A stretch of 64,000 bases of DNA from Polaribacter aquimarinus (GTDB taxonomy: Bacteria; Bacteroidota; Bacteroidia; Flavobacteriales; Flavobacteriaceae), in assembly GCF_003129485.1 (NCBI RefSeq), contig NZ_QFFG01000004.1, forward strand, positions 186,001 through 250,000, read 5' to 3'. Both the position numbers and the translations under genes were made by a program. Below, one piece after another: positions 41,560 to 49,915 of this stretch (the first letter of the stretch is position 1; each line of letters opens with the position of its first letter). The notes below the pieces were generated by a model that ran no database searches, was not told the origin of the DNA, and saw only the letters and a list, made by a program, of their open reading frames with translations.

Positions 41560-41580
41560 TATATTTGCTTGAACGATTAA
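41560..41580 (+). promoter_or_regulatory. promoter -7 box and second operator-like site for the LacI-family gene
   Basis: TATATTTG (41560-41567) matches TAnnTTTG. It directly abuts TTGAACGATTAA (41569-41580), a near-palindrome with the same AACG centre and the same following AGC as the site at 41479. Binding there would block the promoter, suggesting autoregulation. Confidence 0.55.
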
Positions 41581-42629
41581 GCAAAGGTATAAAAAAAATT
41601 ATTATCAAAAAGAAAACTACCATAAAAGATATTGCAAATGTTCTAAACATCTCTCCTGCTGCGGTTTCTAAAGCGCTTCACAATGATTCTAGAATTAGTG
41701 AAAAGACAAAAAAAGCAGTTAGACAGGTTGCAAAAAATCTAAATTATCAACCAAATCATCTAGCAAGTGCATTAAGAAGTGGAAAAAGTAACTTGGTTGG
41801 TGTTATTGTACCTAGAACAAATAGTAATTTCTTTTCATCAGTTATTCAGAATATTGAAGAAGTTCTAAATAAAGAAGGTTATAATATTATTATTACACAA
41901 TCTAACGAATCTTACAAAAAAGAATGTGATAGTATAGATACCTTATTATACACTCAAGTTGATGGTATTATAGCTTCTATGGCAAATGAAACTGTAGATT
42001 TAAGTCATTATGAAAAAGTAAAAGCCAAAGGAATTCCTTTAATTTTATTTGATCGTGGTGAAAATGATTTGAATGTAGATTATATTGGTATAGATGATTA
42101 TAATAGCAGTCATATCATTGTAGAACACCTGGTAAGTCAAGGGTGTAAAAGAATTGCACATATAGGTGGTTATAAACATACTCGAATTTATAATAACAGA
42201 ATTCGAGGATATATTGATGCTTTAAAAAAGTACAACCTCCCTTTAGATGATGAATTATTGCTAGAGGGTAATTTGACCATTAAGGATGGAAAAGCAAAAA
42301 TGCTTCAACTGTTAAATTTAAAGAACAGGCCTGATGCGGTTTATGTAGCAGGTGATTACGCAGCTTTAGGTGCATTAAGAGTTTTAAAAGAGAAAAATAT
42401 TAAAATCCCACAAGAAATTGCGTTGGTTGGCTTTAGTAATGAACCCTTTACGTCTATGGTTACACCTACCATATCTAGTATAGAACAGCACAGTGAAGAA
42501 ATTGGCAAACAAGCAGCTTATGTATTTTTAGAACATGCAAAAAAAGATACTGTATCTCAAACGCTTTCAAAAAGAATATTAGATGTTGAATTGATTGTTA
42601 GAGATTCTTCTGATAGAAATAAGAAGTAA
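41565..42629 (+). CDS. LacI/GalR-family transcriptional regulator
   Basis: A 354-codon frame from TTG 41565. The DNA-binding domain is TTIKDIANVLNISPAAVSKA, followed by the hinge helix (NHLASALRSGKSNLVGVIVP) and a periplasmic-binding-protein-like sensor domain to the end (GIDDYNSSHIIVEHLVSQGC, ALVGFSNEPFTSMVTPTISS). The true start is uncertain. TTG 41565 lies inside the -7 box and before the operator-like site; no ATG or GTG precedes the HTH. ATT 41598/41601 or ATC 41604 would give the normal short N-terminus (KKKTTIKDIA). Divergent to kdgK-eda, it likely represses that operon in the absence of a sugar-acid inducer. Confidence 0.88.
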   Translation: MLERLSKGIKKIIIKKKTTIKDIANVLNISPAAVSKALHNDSRISEKTKKAVRQVAKNLNYQPNHLASALRSGKSNLVGVIVPRTNSNFFSSVIQNIEEVLNKEGYNIIITQSNESYKKECDSIDTLLYTQVDGIIASMANETVDLSHYEKVKAKGIPLILFDRGENDLNVDYIGIDDYNSSHIIVEHLVSQGCKRIAHIGGYKHTRIYNNRIRGYIDALKKYNLPLDDELLLEGNLTIKDGKAKMLQLLNLKNRPDAVYVAGDYAALGALRVLKEKNIKIPQEIALVGFSNEPFTSMVTPTISSIEQHSEEIGKQAAYVFLEHAKKDTVSQTLSKRILDVELIVRDSSDRNKK

Positions 42630-42693
42630 GCTTTCTCTTTCTTATTAGAAACTTTTACCTATTTTTGTTTAAGACCAAACAAAATTTCTTATC

Positions 42694-43344
42694 ATGAAAC
42701 AGCTAATTATTTTACTGCTTTTAATTATTGCTTTTTTTATTGGATATGGAAAATACCAACAATACAAAAGATATAATTCTCCTAGTGTTGATTACAAAAC
42801 TGAGAAAAAATTAGACTTGGAGTATCATAACCAAGAATTGGTGATTAATTATCATAAAGCTATTGAAGACTTGAACAGTTTTGTGATGATGCAATGGACT
42901 GTAAATGGAATTGATGTTAGAACGCCAGAAGATGATGATGAGGAAACAAAATTAGCAGTTAATAAATATACTAAAAAATTAGCCACTATTAAATATTATG
43001 AAAGTAAATTAGAAAAATCTGCTGCTTTAAAAAGTGAAGGTTTATCCAACAAAGAAATTAAATTTTTAGAAGAAAAGGGTACAGATCTAAAAGCGTATCT
43101 ACATCAACAAGAAGTTAATAAAATTAAAAGTATGTTCGATGCTGATAGTAAAATGGTTTACGGGCAAAAAAGTGCTTTGATTTATGAAGTCCAAAAGAAA
43201 TTATTGGCCAGTGGTATAGAGTTAAAAGTAGATGGTCTTTATAAAATCGAAACCTTAAATGCTATCAAAACTTTTGAAGAAAAAAACAATCTTTATCCAG
43301 ATGGATTATTAGATGTTTTAACTTTGGATGCTTTGTTTCAATAA
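42694..43344 (+). CDS. membrane-anchored protein with C-terminal peptidoglycan-binding-like domain
   Basis: A 216-residue protein. The N-terminus is a single membrane anchor (KQLIILLLLIIAFFIGYGKY) followed by a charged, helical region (LEYHNQELVINYHKAIEDLN). The last 65 residues resemble a PG_binding_1 domain: SALIYEVQKKLLASGIELKV, DGLYKIETLNAIKTFEEKNN and LYPDGLLDVLTLDAL. The domain would bind peptidoglycan in the periplasm. It is preceded by 64 bp after the LacI-family gene and followed by a shared terminator. No catalytic domain is visible. Exact function unknown. Confidence 0.7.
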   Translation: MKQLIILLLLIIAFFIGYGKYQQYKRYNSPSVDYKTEKKLDLEYHNQELVINYHKAIEDLNSFVMMQWTVNGIDVRTPEDDDEETKLAVNKYTKKLATIKYYESKLEKSAALKSEGLSNKEIKFLEEKGTDLKAYLHQQEVNKIKSMFDADSKMVYGQKSALIYEVQKKLLASGIELKVDGLYKIETLNAIKTFEEKNNLYPDGLLDVLTLDALFQ

Positions 43345-43377
43345 AAAAGATGTTGATTTAAAACCAACATCCTTTTT
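43345..43377. terminator. bidirectional terminator
   Basis: AAAAAAGATGTTG (43343-43355) and CAACATCCTTTTT (43365-43377) flank a 9-base loop. It serves the convergent genes on both sides and slightly overlaps the end of the TPR gene. Confidence 0.75.
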
Positions 43378-43933
43378 AAAATAAGAAACCAAATCTTCTC
43401 TTTGTTTTTTCATTTGGATTTTCAGTTTCTTTCTCTTTTATTGAATCATCTTTTATAAAACTTTTAGTTTTAATTCTTTCCTTTTCATATTTTAAATATT
43501 CAATAAATTCATTATTAAAAGCATATATATGTGCAAACTTTAAGGTTTCTAAAGCTTTAGTATATTCTTTTGTGTGTTCATATAAATTTGCTTTTTTTAA
43601 ATATAACATTGCTTTATCTGAACCTCGCACTGTTATTGCATAATTAATATATTCTTCCGCTTCTTTATAGTTTTCATTCCATAATAAAGCGTTGATGTAA
43701 TGCACTTGTACCTCTAAATTATTAATATTTTCTGCTAAAACTAATTTATAGTAAGCAATTCCTTCTTCGTAATTATTTAGAATCTCTGCATATACTCTAC
43801 CCATTAAACTTAATGCCATTTCATCATTTTCATTATAAGATAAAGCATAATTTAATGCTTCGATACATTTTTCTAATTCATATGGATAAGCATCTAATGC
43901 CTTAAACACATAGTTGTTATTTATTGTACCCAT
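43376..43933 (-). CDS. TPR-repeat protein
   Basis: A 185-residue soluble protein composed of helical pairs. Recognisable tetratricopeptide units are ECIEALNYALSYNENDEMAL-type (KCIEALNYALSYNENDEMAL at about 22-41), NNYEEGIAYYKLVLAENINN (about 53-72), NYKEAEEYINYAITVRGSDK and KEYTKALETLKFAHIYAFNN. The C-terminal 40 residues are charged (SIKEKETENPNEKTKRRFGF) and probably disordered. No signal peptide. It is a protein-protein interaction scaffold; the partner is not indicated by the neighbourhood. A repeat-rich spacer separates it from prfH, upstream on the same strand. Confidence 0.8.
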   Translation of the reverse strand: MGTINNNYVFKALDAYPYELEKCIEALNYALSYNENDEMALSLMGRVYAEILNNYEEGIAYYKLVLAENINNLEVQVHYINALLWNENYKEAEEYINYAITVRGSDKAMLYLKKANLYEHTKEYTKALETLKFAHIYAFNNEFIEYLKYEKERIKTKSFIKDDSIKEKETENPNEKTKRRFGFLF

Positions 43934-43955
43934 TTTATTTTGATTTGTTTAGTCT

Positions 43956-44072
43956 GTCACTTCGAGAGAAATTATTTGTAACTGAGTGAAAAATAATTTT
44001 GTATCGAGAAGTTGTTTATTGTTCTCGATACAAGTTTTCTTCATTTCATTTTGAAAAATCACTCGAACTGAC
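43956..44072. repeat. structured intergenic repeat between prfH and the TPR gene
   Basis: Outer arms GTCACTTCGAG (43956-43966) and CTCGAACTGAC (44062-44072), one mismatch. Inside is a perfect 12-bp hairpin TTGTATCGAGAA (43999-44010) / TTCTCGATACAA (44022-44033) and an AT-rich pair. The outer words are of the GTCA-TTCGAG repeat family seen at 9296 and 44803. Confidence 0.6.
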
Positions 44073-44083
44073 AATCTATATTT

Positions 44084-44785
44084 TTATTCCAATTGTTTTC
44101 TTAAATCATTCTTAAGTTTGTTTCTTTTACTCTTAAATGATTTGTCCTTTTTTACTACGTTAAAATCTGTTCCTTTAAAAACTCTCACTGGATTTCCTCT
44201 TTCTAATGCTTGATGATTTTCCCATTGATTTTTAAGTTGTTCTTTTGCTTCATCAAGAGTAAATTCTTCCAACTTTTCTTGTAGCCTTTTTATAGCTATT
44301 TTTTTATTCTGATGTTGAGATCTGCTGTCCATAACCAAAACTTGAATTCCTGTTTTTAGATGTTTTGCTCTAATTGCAGAACTTACTTTATTTACGTGTT
44401 GACCTCCTGCTCCTGAACTTCTAATAGCTTGAAATTGAATGTCTTTTTCTAGGATTGTATTCCCCACAAAAGCAGGAATTTCATCAACCTCAAAACAACC
44501 TACAAACCAGTTTTTACGTTTGTGAAACTTTCTAAATGTTGAAGTACCAATCCATTGAATGGTACCCAACCAGTTTTTTAAAAAATCAGCAAGATGGTTT
44601 CCTTTTAGCTGAATACTTACAGATTGTATAGTGCCATTTTCTATTCCTGTTTCTCTGTTGAGAATTGTATAATCAATCTTATTGCTTATCAATTCTAACA
44701 AGAATATTCTTAACACTTTTGCTACTACATATTCACATTCTGCTGGTCCTTTTCCTGCTGATATTTGTATTATTTTAGTTTTCAT
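44084..44785 (-). CDS. prfH: peptide chain release factor H
   Basis: A 233-residue release-factor-like protein. It lacks the codon-recognition domain of RF1/RF2 and retains the peptidyl-hydrolase domain with Gly127-Gly128-Gln129 ([16 protein letters not shown]). The N-terminus ([20 protein letters not shown]) is characteristic of PrfH. PrfH homologues are encoded with RtcB2 RNA ligases; published work on this pair describes PrfH releasing the nascent chain from ribosomes with a cleaved decoding centre, so that RtcB can reseal the 16S rRNA. Here it follows the rtcB gene on the same strand, but 243 bp away with two repeats in between, so it may have its own promoter. Confidence 0.93.
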   Translation of the reverse strand: MKTKIIQISAGKGPAECEYVVAKVLRIFLLELISNKIDYTILNRETGIENGTIQSVSIQLKGNHLADFLKNWLGTIQWIGTSTFRKFHKRKNWFVGCFEVDEIPAFVGNTILEKDIQFQAIRSSGAGGQHVNKVSSAIRAKHLKTGIQVLVMDSRSQHQNKKIAIKRLQEKLEEFTLDEAKEQLKNQWENHQALERGNPVRVFKGTDFNVVKKDKSFKSKRNKLKNDLRKQLE

Positions 44786-44802
44786 TTTTTTTCTATTTTT
44801 CT

Positions 44803-44829
44803 GTCATTTCGACTTTACGGAGAAATCTC
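44803..44829. repeat. REP-like repeat before prfH
   Basis: GTCATTTCGACTTTACGGAG followed by AAATCTC, a relative of the repeats at 9296 and 11863. It lies within 20 bp of the prfH start codon, on its promoter side. Confidence 0.55.
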
Positions 44830-44930
44830 AGAGACCTTTCGTTTACTTCGTAAGCTACTTTGTAAGTAAAATATATTTTGCTTAAAGTAATGCTCAAGGT
44901 GACATTAATAACTCCATTAGTTGATAAATA

Positions 44931-45023
44931 CGCCCGCGTTAGGGATTGAAGCATTTGTTTGAGCTCTTTTTTCTTTTTCAGAAAAAAAGCGAGTGCGTAA
45001 AGCCCGACCTTTAGGGAACGCCC
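44931..45023. repeat. dispersed structured intergenic repeat, copy 2
   Basis: Starts CGCCCGCGTTAGGGATTGAA, has an inner hairpin of its own (GAGCTCTTTTTTC with GAAAAAAAGCGAG) and ends AAAGCCCGACCTTTAGGGAA, CGCCC. GCGTT and AACGC can close the outer stem. Same end blocks as 361-442. Confidence 0.6.
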
Positions 45024-45028
45024 AAATA

Positions 45029-46420
45029 TTACTTATCCATTTTTACAATTTTTGGTGTAAATGTGCCTAACACCTCTACCAATTCTTGCTGATTTGCCAT
45101 CACTTTTCTGATATCTTTATACGCCATTGGTGCTTCATCAATTCCACCTCCAATTAAGGTAACATCGTTCATTTTTAACTGATGTTTGATATCACTTTTA
45201 GTGAACTTTTCTTTACACTTTCTGCGAGAATGTTTTCTACCTGCTCCATGTGAAGCCGATTGCAAACTCGCCGAATTTCCCAAACCACGAACGATAAAAC
45301 CTGGTGCTGTCATAGAGCCTGGAATGATACCCAACTCGTTCTTTTTAGCGGGTGTTGCTCCTTTTCTATGCACAATGCATTCTTTACCATTTACGGTTTC
45401 TTTCCAAGCAAAATTGTGATGATTCTCAATTTTTGCTACAGGTTTTGAACCTATTAATTTTGCAATTCTGGAGTGGATATCATCGTGACAAGCCTTGGCA
45501 TAATCGCCTGCTAAATTCATTGCTTGCCAATATTCTTGCCCATCGTGCGTATTTAAATCTAACCAAGCTAAATGCTGCACATTTTTTGGTAAATGGCATT
45601 GTTTTGTTGCCAAATACGTGTAATGTTTTGCAATATTTGCGCCCAAACCTCGTGAACCACTGTGTGATAAAACACCTATATATTCGCCAGTTTGCAATCC
45701 GAATTCATTGTTGTTTTCTGTGATAGCAACTGTACCAAATTCTACAAAATGATTGCCACTTCCTGAAGTTCCTAATTGTTTATACGCTTTGTCTTTTAAG
45801 CGTTTTATCAACGGAATTTCTGTAAACTCATCTCTATAAAATATTTCGTGATCGTTTTTTTTATCGTGCGTTTCTCGCATTCCGAATTTTGTATGATCTT
45901 TTAAAATATTTTCAAATTGATGTTGTTTCCCTTTTAAAAATGAAACTGGAACTGGATAAACCGTCAAACACATTCTGCAACCAATATCTACACCTACTCC
46001 AAAAGGAATTACTGCATTATCTGTGGCTAAAACTCCGCCAATTGGCAAGCCATAACCATAATGTGCATCTGGCATTAAAGCACCTTGCACAGCTATTGGT
46101 AATTTTAAAGCATCATACAATTGATACTTTGCTTGTTCGTCAATTTCATTTTCGCCATAAATAGAAAATGGAACTCTAGTGTTTTTTAATTGATGCATTT
46201 TTACTTCAACTGGTTTTACCAAACCTTCTGCAACTTTTCCCCAAATGGCATTTCCTTGAAACTTTTCTGGAGCTAATAAAACTTCTTTGGCTTCTTCTAA
46301 AATGCGTTCTTTGGCTTCTCTTTTTCTGTATCTATTAATTTGCCCTAAAGCAATATTGATACTATTGTTCTTTGGAAATCCTAATTTGATTAGGTCTTTT
46401 CCTTTTAATTTATTTCCCAT
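45029..46420 (-). CDS. rtcB: RNA-splicing ligase RtcB (RtcB2 type)
   Basis: A 463-residue RtcB ligase that joins RNA 2',3'-cyclic phosphate or 3'-phosphate ends to 5'-OH ends using GTP and Mn2+. Manganese ligands and the guanylylation site are recognisable: GVDIGCRM (Cys148), GTSGSGNHFVEFG, LSHSGSRGLG, ENHHNFAW and SASHGAGRKHSRR with the nucleophile His391. The start MGNKLKGKDLIKLG (46420) fits the family; an ATG four codons upstream (46432) is possible. Either start lies inside the end of the upstream gene, so translation is coupled. With prfH downstream, this is the RtcB2-PrfH arrangement linked to repair of rRNA cut by ribotoxins. No tRNA-splicing role is needed in this host. Confidence 0.94.
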   Translation of the reverse strand: MGNKLKGKDLIKLGFPKNNSINIALGQINRYRKREAKERILEEAKEVLLAPEKFQGNAIWGKVAEGLVKPVEVKMHQLKNTRVPFSIYGENEIDEQAKYQLYDALKLPIAVQGALMPDAHYGYGLPIGGVLATDNAVIPFGVGVDIGCRMCLTVYPVPVSFLKGKQHQFENILKDHTKFGMRETHDKKNDHEIFYRDEFTEIPLIKRLKDKAYKQLGTSGSGNHFVEFGTVAITENNNEFGLQTGEYIGVLSHSGSRGLGANIAKHYTYLATKQCHLPKNVQHLAWLDLNTHDGQEYWQAMNLAGDYAKACHDDIHSRIAKLIGSKPVAKIENHHNFAWKETVNGKECIVHRKGATPAKKNELGIIPGSMTAPGFIVRGLGNSASLQSASHGAGRKHSRRKCKEKFTKSDIKHQLKMNDVTLIGGGIDEAPMAYKDIRKVMANQQELVEVLGTFTPKIVKMDK

Positions 46421-47090
46421 GATATTTTTCATTTATAATATCCGTTATTGGATATTTTTTTAGGTTCTTAAGAGTTCTTTTCGTGCTTAATTTCTCTTTT
46501 TTATACACTCTTAAGTTCCAATCATCTTTGTATTTGCACAACTTTTGTTCTGCTTCATAATATCCTCTTTTTAAGAGTTGATTATTTAACAAAGCATACT
46601 CGCTTAAAAGTAACGGGTCTATTATTTTTGAATGTGTTACATAAGCTCTTGTATACTTAATTTTGTATGCTCCTTTCGGAATTCTGATATAGAATCTCAA
46701 TTTTAATTTTTTATGATATCTGTAATAAAAAGGGGTGCATAAACTTTTGGCTTTAGTACTTAACTTATTAAATTGCTTCTTACTTAAAGTTGGTAAATCT
46801 TTATAAATAAGATTTTCTGAGGTATACTTTAACCATTGTTTTTGGGCTTCTTCTTTTGTTCTGCCCCAAAACATTTTTTTACCTTTTTTGTATACTTCTA
46901 AAATAGCTTCTTTGTTTTTATAAAGTTCTATTTTATGGGTAATAACAATTTCTTTAAACCAACCATTTCTTATAGGTTTATCAAGCTTTTTATATCCTAA
47001 ATTTCTTAATTTTTTAGAAATTTCTCTTTGTCTTTTCCAAATACAACGTACCTCATTTAATCGTTTTGATTTCAGGTTTTCTGGTTTCAT
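46410..47090 (-). CDS. unknown highly basic protein overlapping rtcB
   Basis: A 226-residue protein from ATG 47090 (MKPENLKSKRLNEVRCIWKR); a TTG at 47129 would extend it by 13 residues. It is very rich in Lys, Arg, Tyr and Trp, without signal peptide, membrane segment or acidic clusters. Repeated patterns are KKLRNLGYKKLDKPIRNGWF and FYYRYHKKLKLRFYIRIPKG. Such composition is typical of RNA- or ribosome-binding proteins. I do not recognise the family. The last codons overlap the rtcB start by 11 bases (23 if rtcB starts at 46432), so it is the first gene of the rtcB transcript. An accessory RNA-binding factor for the repair ligase is the obvious hypothesis; nothing shows it directly. Confidence 0.7.
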   Translation of the reverse strand: MKPENLKSKRLNEVRCIWKRQREISKKLRNLGYKKLDKPIRNGWFKEIVITHKIELYKNKEAILEVYKKGKKMFWGRTKEEAQKQWLKYTSENLIYKDLPTLSKKQFNKLSTKAKSLCTPFYYRYHKKLKLRFYIRIPKGAYKIKYTRAYVTHSKIIDPLLLSEYALLNNQLLKRGYYEAEQKLCKYKDDWNLRVYKKEKLSTKRTLKNLKKYPITDIINEKYHGK

Positions 47091-47195
47091 TTTCCAAAAT
47101 TTTTGAGTGTTAAATTCTATTGATGTCAACTTTTAAGTTGATACCAATTCTTAAAATTTTAATTCGGAAAGTTCTTTAGGAAATTAAATCATAAA

Positions 47196-47227
47196 AAAAG
47201 TCCGAAATTTTACAACTTCGGACTTTT
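47196..47227 (-). terminator. minus-strand terminator upstream of the rtcB operon
   Basis: AAAAGTCCGAA (47196-47206) and TTCGGACTTTT (47217-47227), perfect 11-bp stem, with the T-run on the minus strand. No known gene ends here on that strand. Confidence 0.7.
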
Positions 47228-47570
47228 CATATATAATAGAATAATGCTATTTGTATTTGTGAAAGTCGCGAAGTAAACAAGCAACAAAACCTAGTTCTGT
47301 TTGTATGTTTTTGTTTAATGGATAATTGAACATTTTACTTCGTTTTTTAATATTATTTGTTGCTTAATTGCGATGCAAACCTAAAACGTATTTTTGAATT
47401 ACACAAATAAAATTTTAATTTATTTTACTGATAATCAATACTTTAAATAAAAAATAGACAATAGATTTCCTATCCGCTTTTTAGCAGATACTGAGTTTAG
47501 AAGTAACTCTTTGGCTTTGTGATATGTAACTAAAATCTACATTTGGTATTATCATCTAAAAAAAATTTCA
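47228..47570 (-). other. non-coding interval bounded by minus-strand terminators, candidate small RNA
   Basis: No gene-size reading frame. Two complementary pairs interleave: CGAAGTAAA (47269-47277) with TTTACTTCG (47334-47342), and AAGCAACAAA (47279-47288) with TTTGTTGCTT (47356-47365). Their order is crossing, which is a pseudoknot pattern if both form. A minus-strand transcript across it would end at the 47196-47227 hairpin. Confidence 0.35.
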
Positions 47571-47601
47571 AAAAAAAACGTCCAAAAATCAATTTTGGAC
47601 G
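47571..47601 (-). terminator. minus-strand terminator, orphan
   Basis: CGTCCAAAA (47579-47587) and TTTTGGACG (47593-47601) around ATCAA, preceded on the plus strand by eight A (T-run on minus). The 150 bp on its minus-strand upstream side (47602-47756) has no gene. Confidence 0.7.
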
Positions 47602-47760
47602 CTTTTACTATTTCATTTATAATTCCAAATCTAGAATATAGACTGCAATAGTCGCAAAAAGCGTCCGTTTTTATGTAGTTTATATCTATTCATCAATTAA
47701 AAATTTTGTTTTTTTTATTATTTCTGTGTTGCAAATATGTAAAAATTATAGATAATAAAA

Positions 47761-47789
47761 AAACGCTCAAATTAAATTTGAGCGTTTTA
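47761..47789 (-). terminator. terminator of the T9SS tandem-repeat gene
   Basis: AAAACGCTCAAATT and AATTTGAGCGTTTT (47761-47789), with the T-run on the minus strand, 27 bp after the stop of the gene at 47816-49636. Confidence 0.85.
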
Positions 47790-47815
47790 CAATTTAAGTT
47801 ATCCCCCAATAACCC

Positions 47816-49636
47816 TTATTGTTTTATAAATTTAGCTGTACCTACTTTACCTGCAGATTCATATTTTACTAAATAAATACCAGAACTTAAGTCAGAAATA
47901 TCTAAAGTTTTATTTGTGCTATTAACTGCAAAAGACTTTACTTTTCTTCCAAGTACATTGAATAGATCTGCTCTAGAGATAGATTCTTTTGCAGAAATCG
48001 TTAATTGGTTTTTAGCTGGATTTGGATACATCGCAAAACCTAAGGTTTTGTTATTTTCTGTACTTGCTGTACCAGAAACATATAGATATACATTATCTAA
48101 GTAATAAACACCTGAAAAACCAGCTTGAGTTATTAAAAATTGTTTAATTGCACCTCTATCTCCATTTAATTCAAAATCTTTAGACTGCCAATTCTTAACT
48201 TCATCTTGACTGTTTATTGGATTAGAAATGTCAATTGCAGAAGTTTCTCCTGCTTGAGCTGCATGATTAGATAATTTTGGATTCATTACTTGACCTGCTT
48301 GAAAATCTTTAGCAATCCAATAATCCATATGCAAATGCGTCATACTTGAAGCGTTTAAATATTGATCTAAATCCATTCCTACGAAATTAGTACCAGTAAC
48401 CTTTAAAACTTTATTCCCTGCAATAGTTACTTCTTCAAAAACAGAATCATCCCAAGAAACATTAGATAAAGTAGCCGAGGCTGTATATGCTTCACTGTAT
48501 AAAGAGATTACGTTTGAAGCAGAAAAACTAGGAGGGGTGGCTGGTGCGTCAGTTGGTTCTGGGTCCATAGGTGCAGCTCCAGCTTTAGGACCTTTAATAT
48601 TATCTACATAAAAAGTTCTTTCGTCTTTTGTAACATCTCCAAAACCAGTAACACCGGCTGCCCAATAAGCATGTATCACAAAATTCGCATATTGACCATT
48701 TGCTGTAGCAGCTTTACCATCTAAAGCTGTATTAAATGTAAATGAAAGCGTTTGCCAAGTACCATCTCCATTATGAGTGATAGCTGCTGCTGCCTCTGCT
48801 GCTCCACTTAGACCTCCATTTACTTTAACAAGAAAAGAAATTGCTGTTGATGATTTAACATCAATAGTCATAGTTTGTGTTCCAGAAAGATCAACATTGC
48901 TTGTAAGAGCTAGATTAGTTCCTTGCCAAACTTCTCCTGCACTATCAGCTACAATTTTTGCAACTTGCGTTGTATTTGTTCCTGTTCCTGCTTCAACTGT
49001 GTAAGCACCACCACCAAAGGCTCCAGTTAATCCTCCGCTTTCTCCACTTTCAAAACCCAATAATGTTTCTGATGCTGGAGGCGGCACAGTAGCTTTAGGC
49101 CCTTTAATATTATCAACATAAAATGTTCTTTCATCTTTGGTAACATCACCAAAACCTGTTGCACTTGAAGCCCAATATGCATGTATTACAAAGTTGGCAT
49201 ATTCTCCATTTGCAGCAGCAGCTTTACCATCTAAAGCTGTATTGAAAGTAAATGAAAGCGTTTGCCAAGTACCATCTCCATTATGAGTAACAGCTGCTGC
49301 TGCTTCTGCTGCTCCATTCACACCTCCATTTATTTTAACAAGAAAAGAAACTGCTGTTGATGATTTAACATCAATAGTCATGGTTTGTGTTCCCGAAAGA
49401 TTAACATTACTTGTAAGAGCTAAATTAGTTCCTTGCCAAACCTCTCCAGCACTATCAGCTACTATTTTGGCAACTTGTGTCGTATTTGTACCTGTTCCCG
49501 ATTCAACTGTGTATGCACCACCACCAAAGGCTCCAGTTAATCCTCCGCTTTCTCCACTTTCGAAACCTAGTAATAAATCTTGTGAAAACCCAATTGAAGA
49601 AATCAATAAGGCTAATAATAAAGTAATTTTTTTCAT
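47816..49636 (-). CDS. T9SS-secreted protein with two near-identical 170-residue carbohydrate-binding-like domains
   Basis: A 606-residue secreted protein. After a signal peptide (KKITLLLALLISSIGFSQ), two tandem copies of a beta-sandwich start LLLGFESGESGGLTGAFGGG (residues about 22 and 192) and end ERTFYVDNIKGPKA; they are almost identical. A third domain (about 375-525, ASNVISLYSEAYTASATLSN ... YYLDNVYLYVSG) resembles the C-terminal domains of the glycan-binding protein at 61640-63580. The end is a T9SS type A sorting tail (LGFAMYPNPAKNQLTISAKE, SSGIYLVKYES). The domains look like carbohydrate-binding modules; no enzyme domain is present. Shared modules suggest that it belongs functionally to the beta-glucan locus upstream on the same strand, although it has its own 358-bp leader and terminator. 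Confidence 0.85.
   Translation of the reverse strand: MKKITLLLALLISSIGFSQDLLLGFESGESGGLTGAFGGGAYTVESGTGTNTTQVAKIVADSAGEVWQGTNLALTSNVNLSGTQTMTIDVKSSTAVSFLVKINGGVNGAAEAAAAVTHNGDGTWQTLSFTFNTALDGKAAAANGEYANFVIHAYWASSATGFGDVTKDERTFYVDNIKGPKATVPPPASETLLGFESGESGGLTGAFGGGAYTVEAGTGTNTTQVAKIVADSAGEVWQGTNLALTSNVDLSGTQTMTIDVKSSTAISFLVKVNGGLSGAAEAAAAITHNGDGTWQTLSFTFNTALDGKAATANGQYANFVIHAYWAAGVTGFGDVTKDERTFYVDNIKGPKAGAAPMDPEPTDAPATPPSFSASNVISLYSEAYTASATLSNVSWDDSVFEEVTIAGNKVLKVTGTNFVGMDLDQYLNASSMTHLHMDYWIAKDFQAGQVMNPKLSNHAAQAGETSAIDISNPINSQDEVKNWQSKDFELNGDRGAIKQFLITQAGFSGVYYLDNVYLYVSGTASTENNKTLGFAMYPNPAKNQLTISAKESISRADLFNVLGRKVKSFAVNSTNKTLDISDLSSGIYLVKYESAGKVGTAKFIKQ
48580..49573 (-). repeat. 510-bp tandem duplication within the T9SS gene
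   Basis: Matching points such as TCTCCACTTT at 49551 and 49041 are exactly 510 bp apart. The copies differ at scattered, mostly silent positions (for example AAAGTTGGCATATTCTCC against AAATTCGCATATTGACC), so the duplication is recent but not brand new. Confidence 0.85.
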
Positions 49637-49915
49637 AATTAAGTATATTTAAAATGATTATACAACAATATTAACCTTAATGTGTTTAATATTAACATTA
49701 TTCACCTCAACAAAAAACATACAAATAAAAATACTTAAAAAAGGAAAAAACAAACTTAAGAAAAACCCAATAAGAACAGTACTTTTAAGCCTTTTTAAAA
49801 AACGTTAAAATTTAAATATACACATTGAAAAAAATTAGTTGTATAGGTAATGTATAGTCTTAAAAACCTATGTTAAGTCGTTTAATTTTAAAGTATGGTT
49901 TATTAAACAAAAAAA

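Noticed and set aside
45186..46164. Plus-strand open frames antisense to rtcB
   Set aside because: They overlap conserved catalytic motifs of rtcB and do not resemble any protein.
47228..47570. tmRNA, RNase P RNA or 6S RNA in the gap before the T9SS gene
   Set aside because: No RNase P core words such as GAGGAAAGTCC, no tRNA-like ends and no tag-peptide frame could be found.
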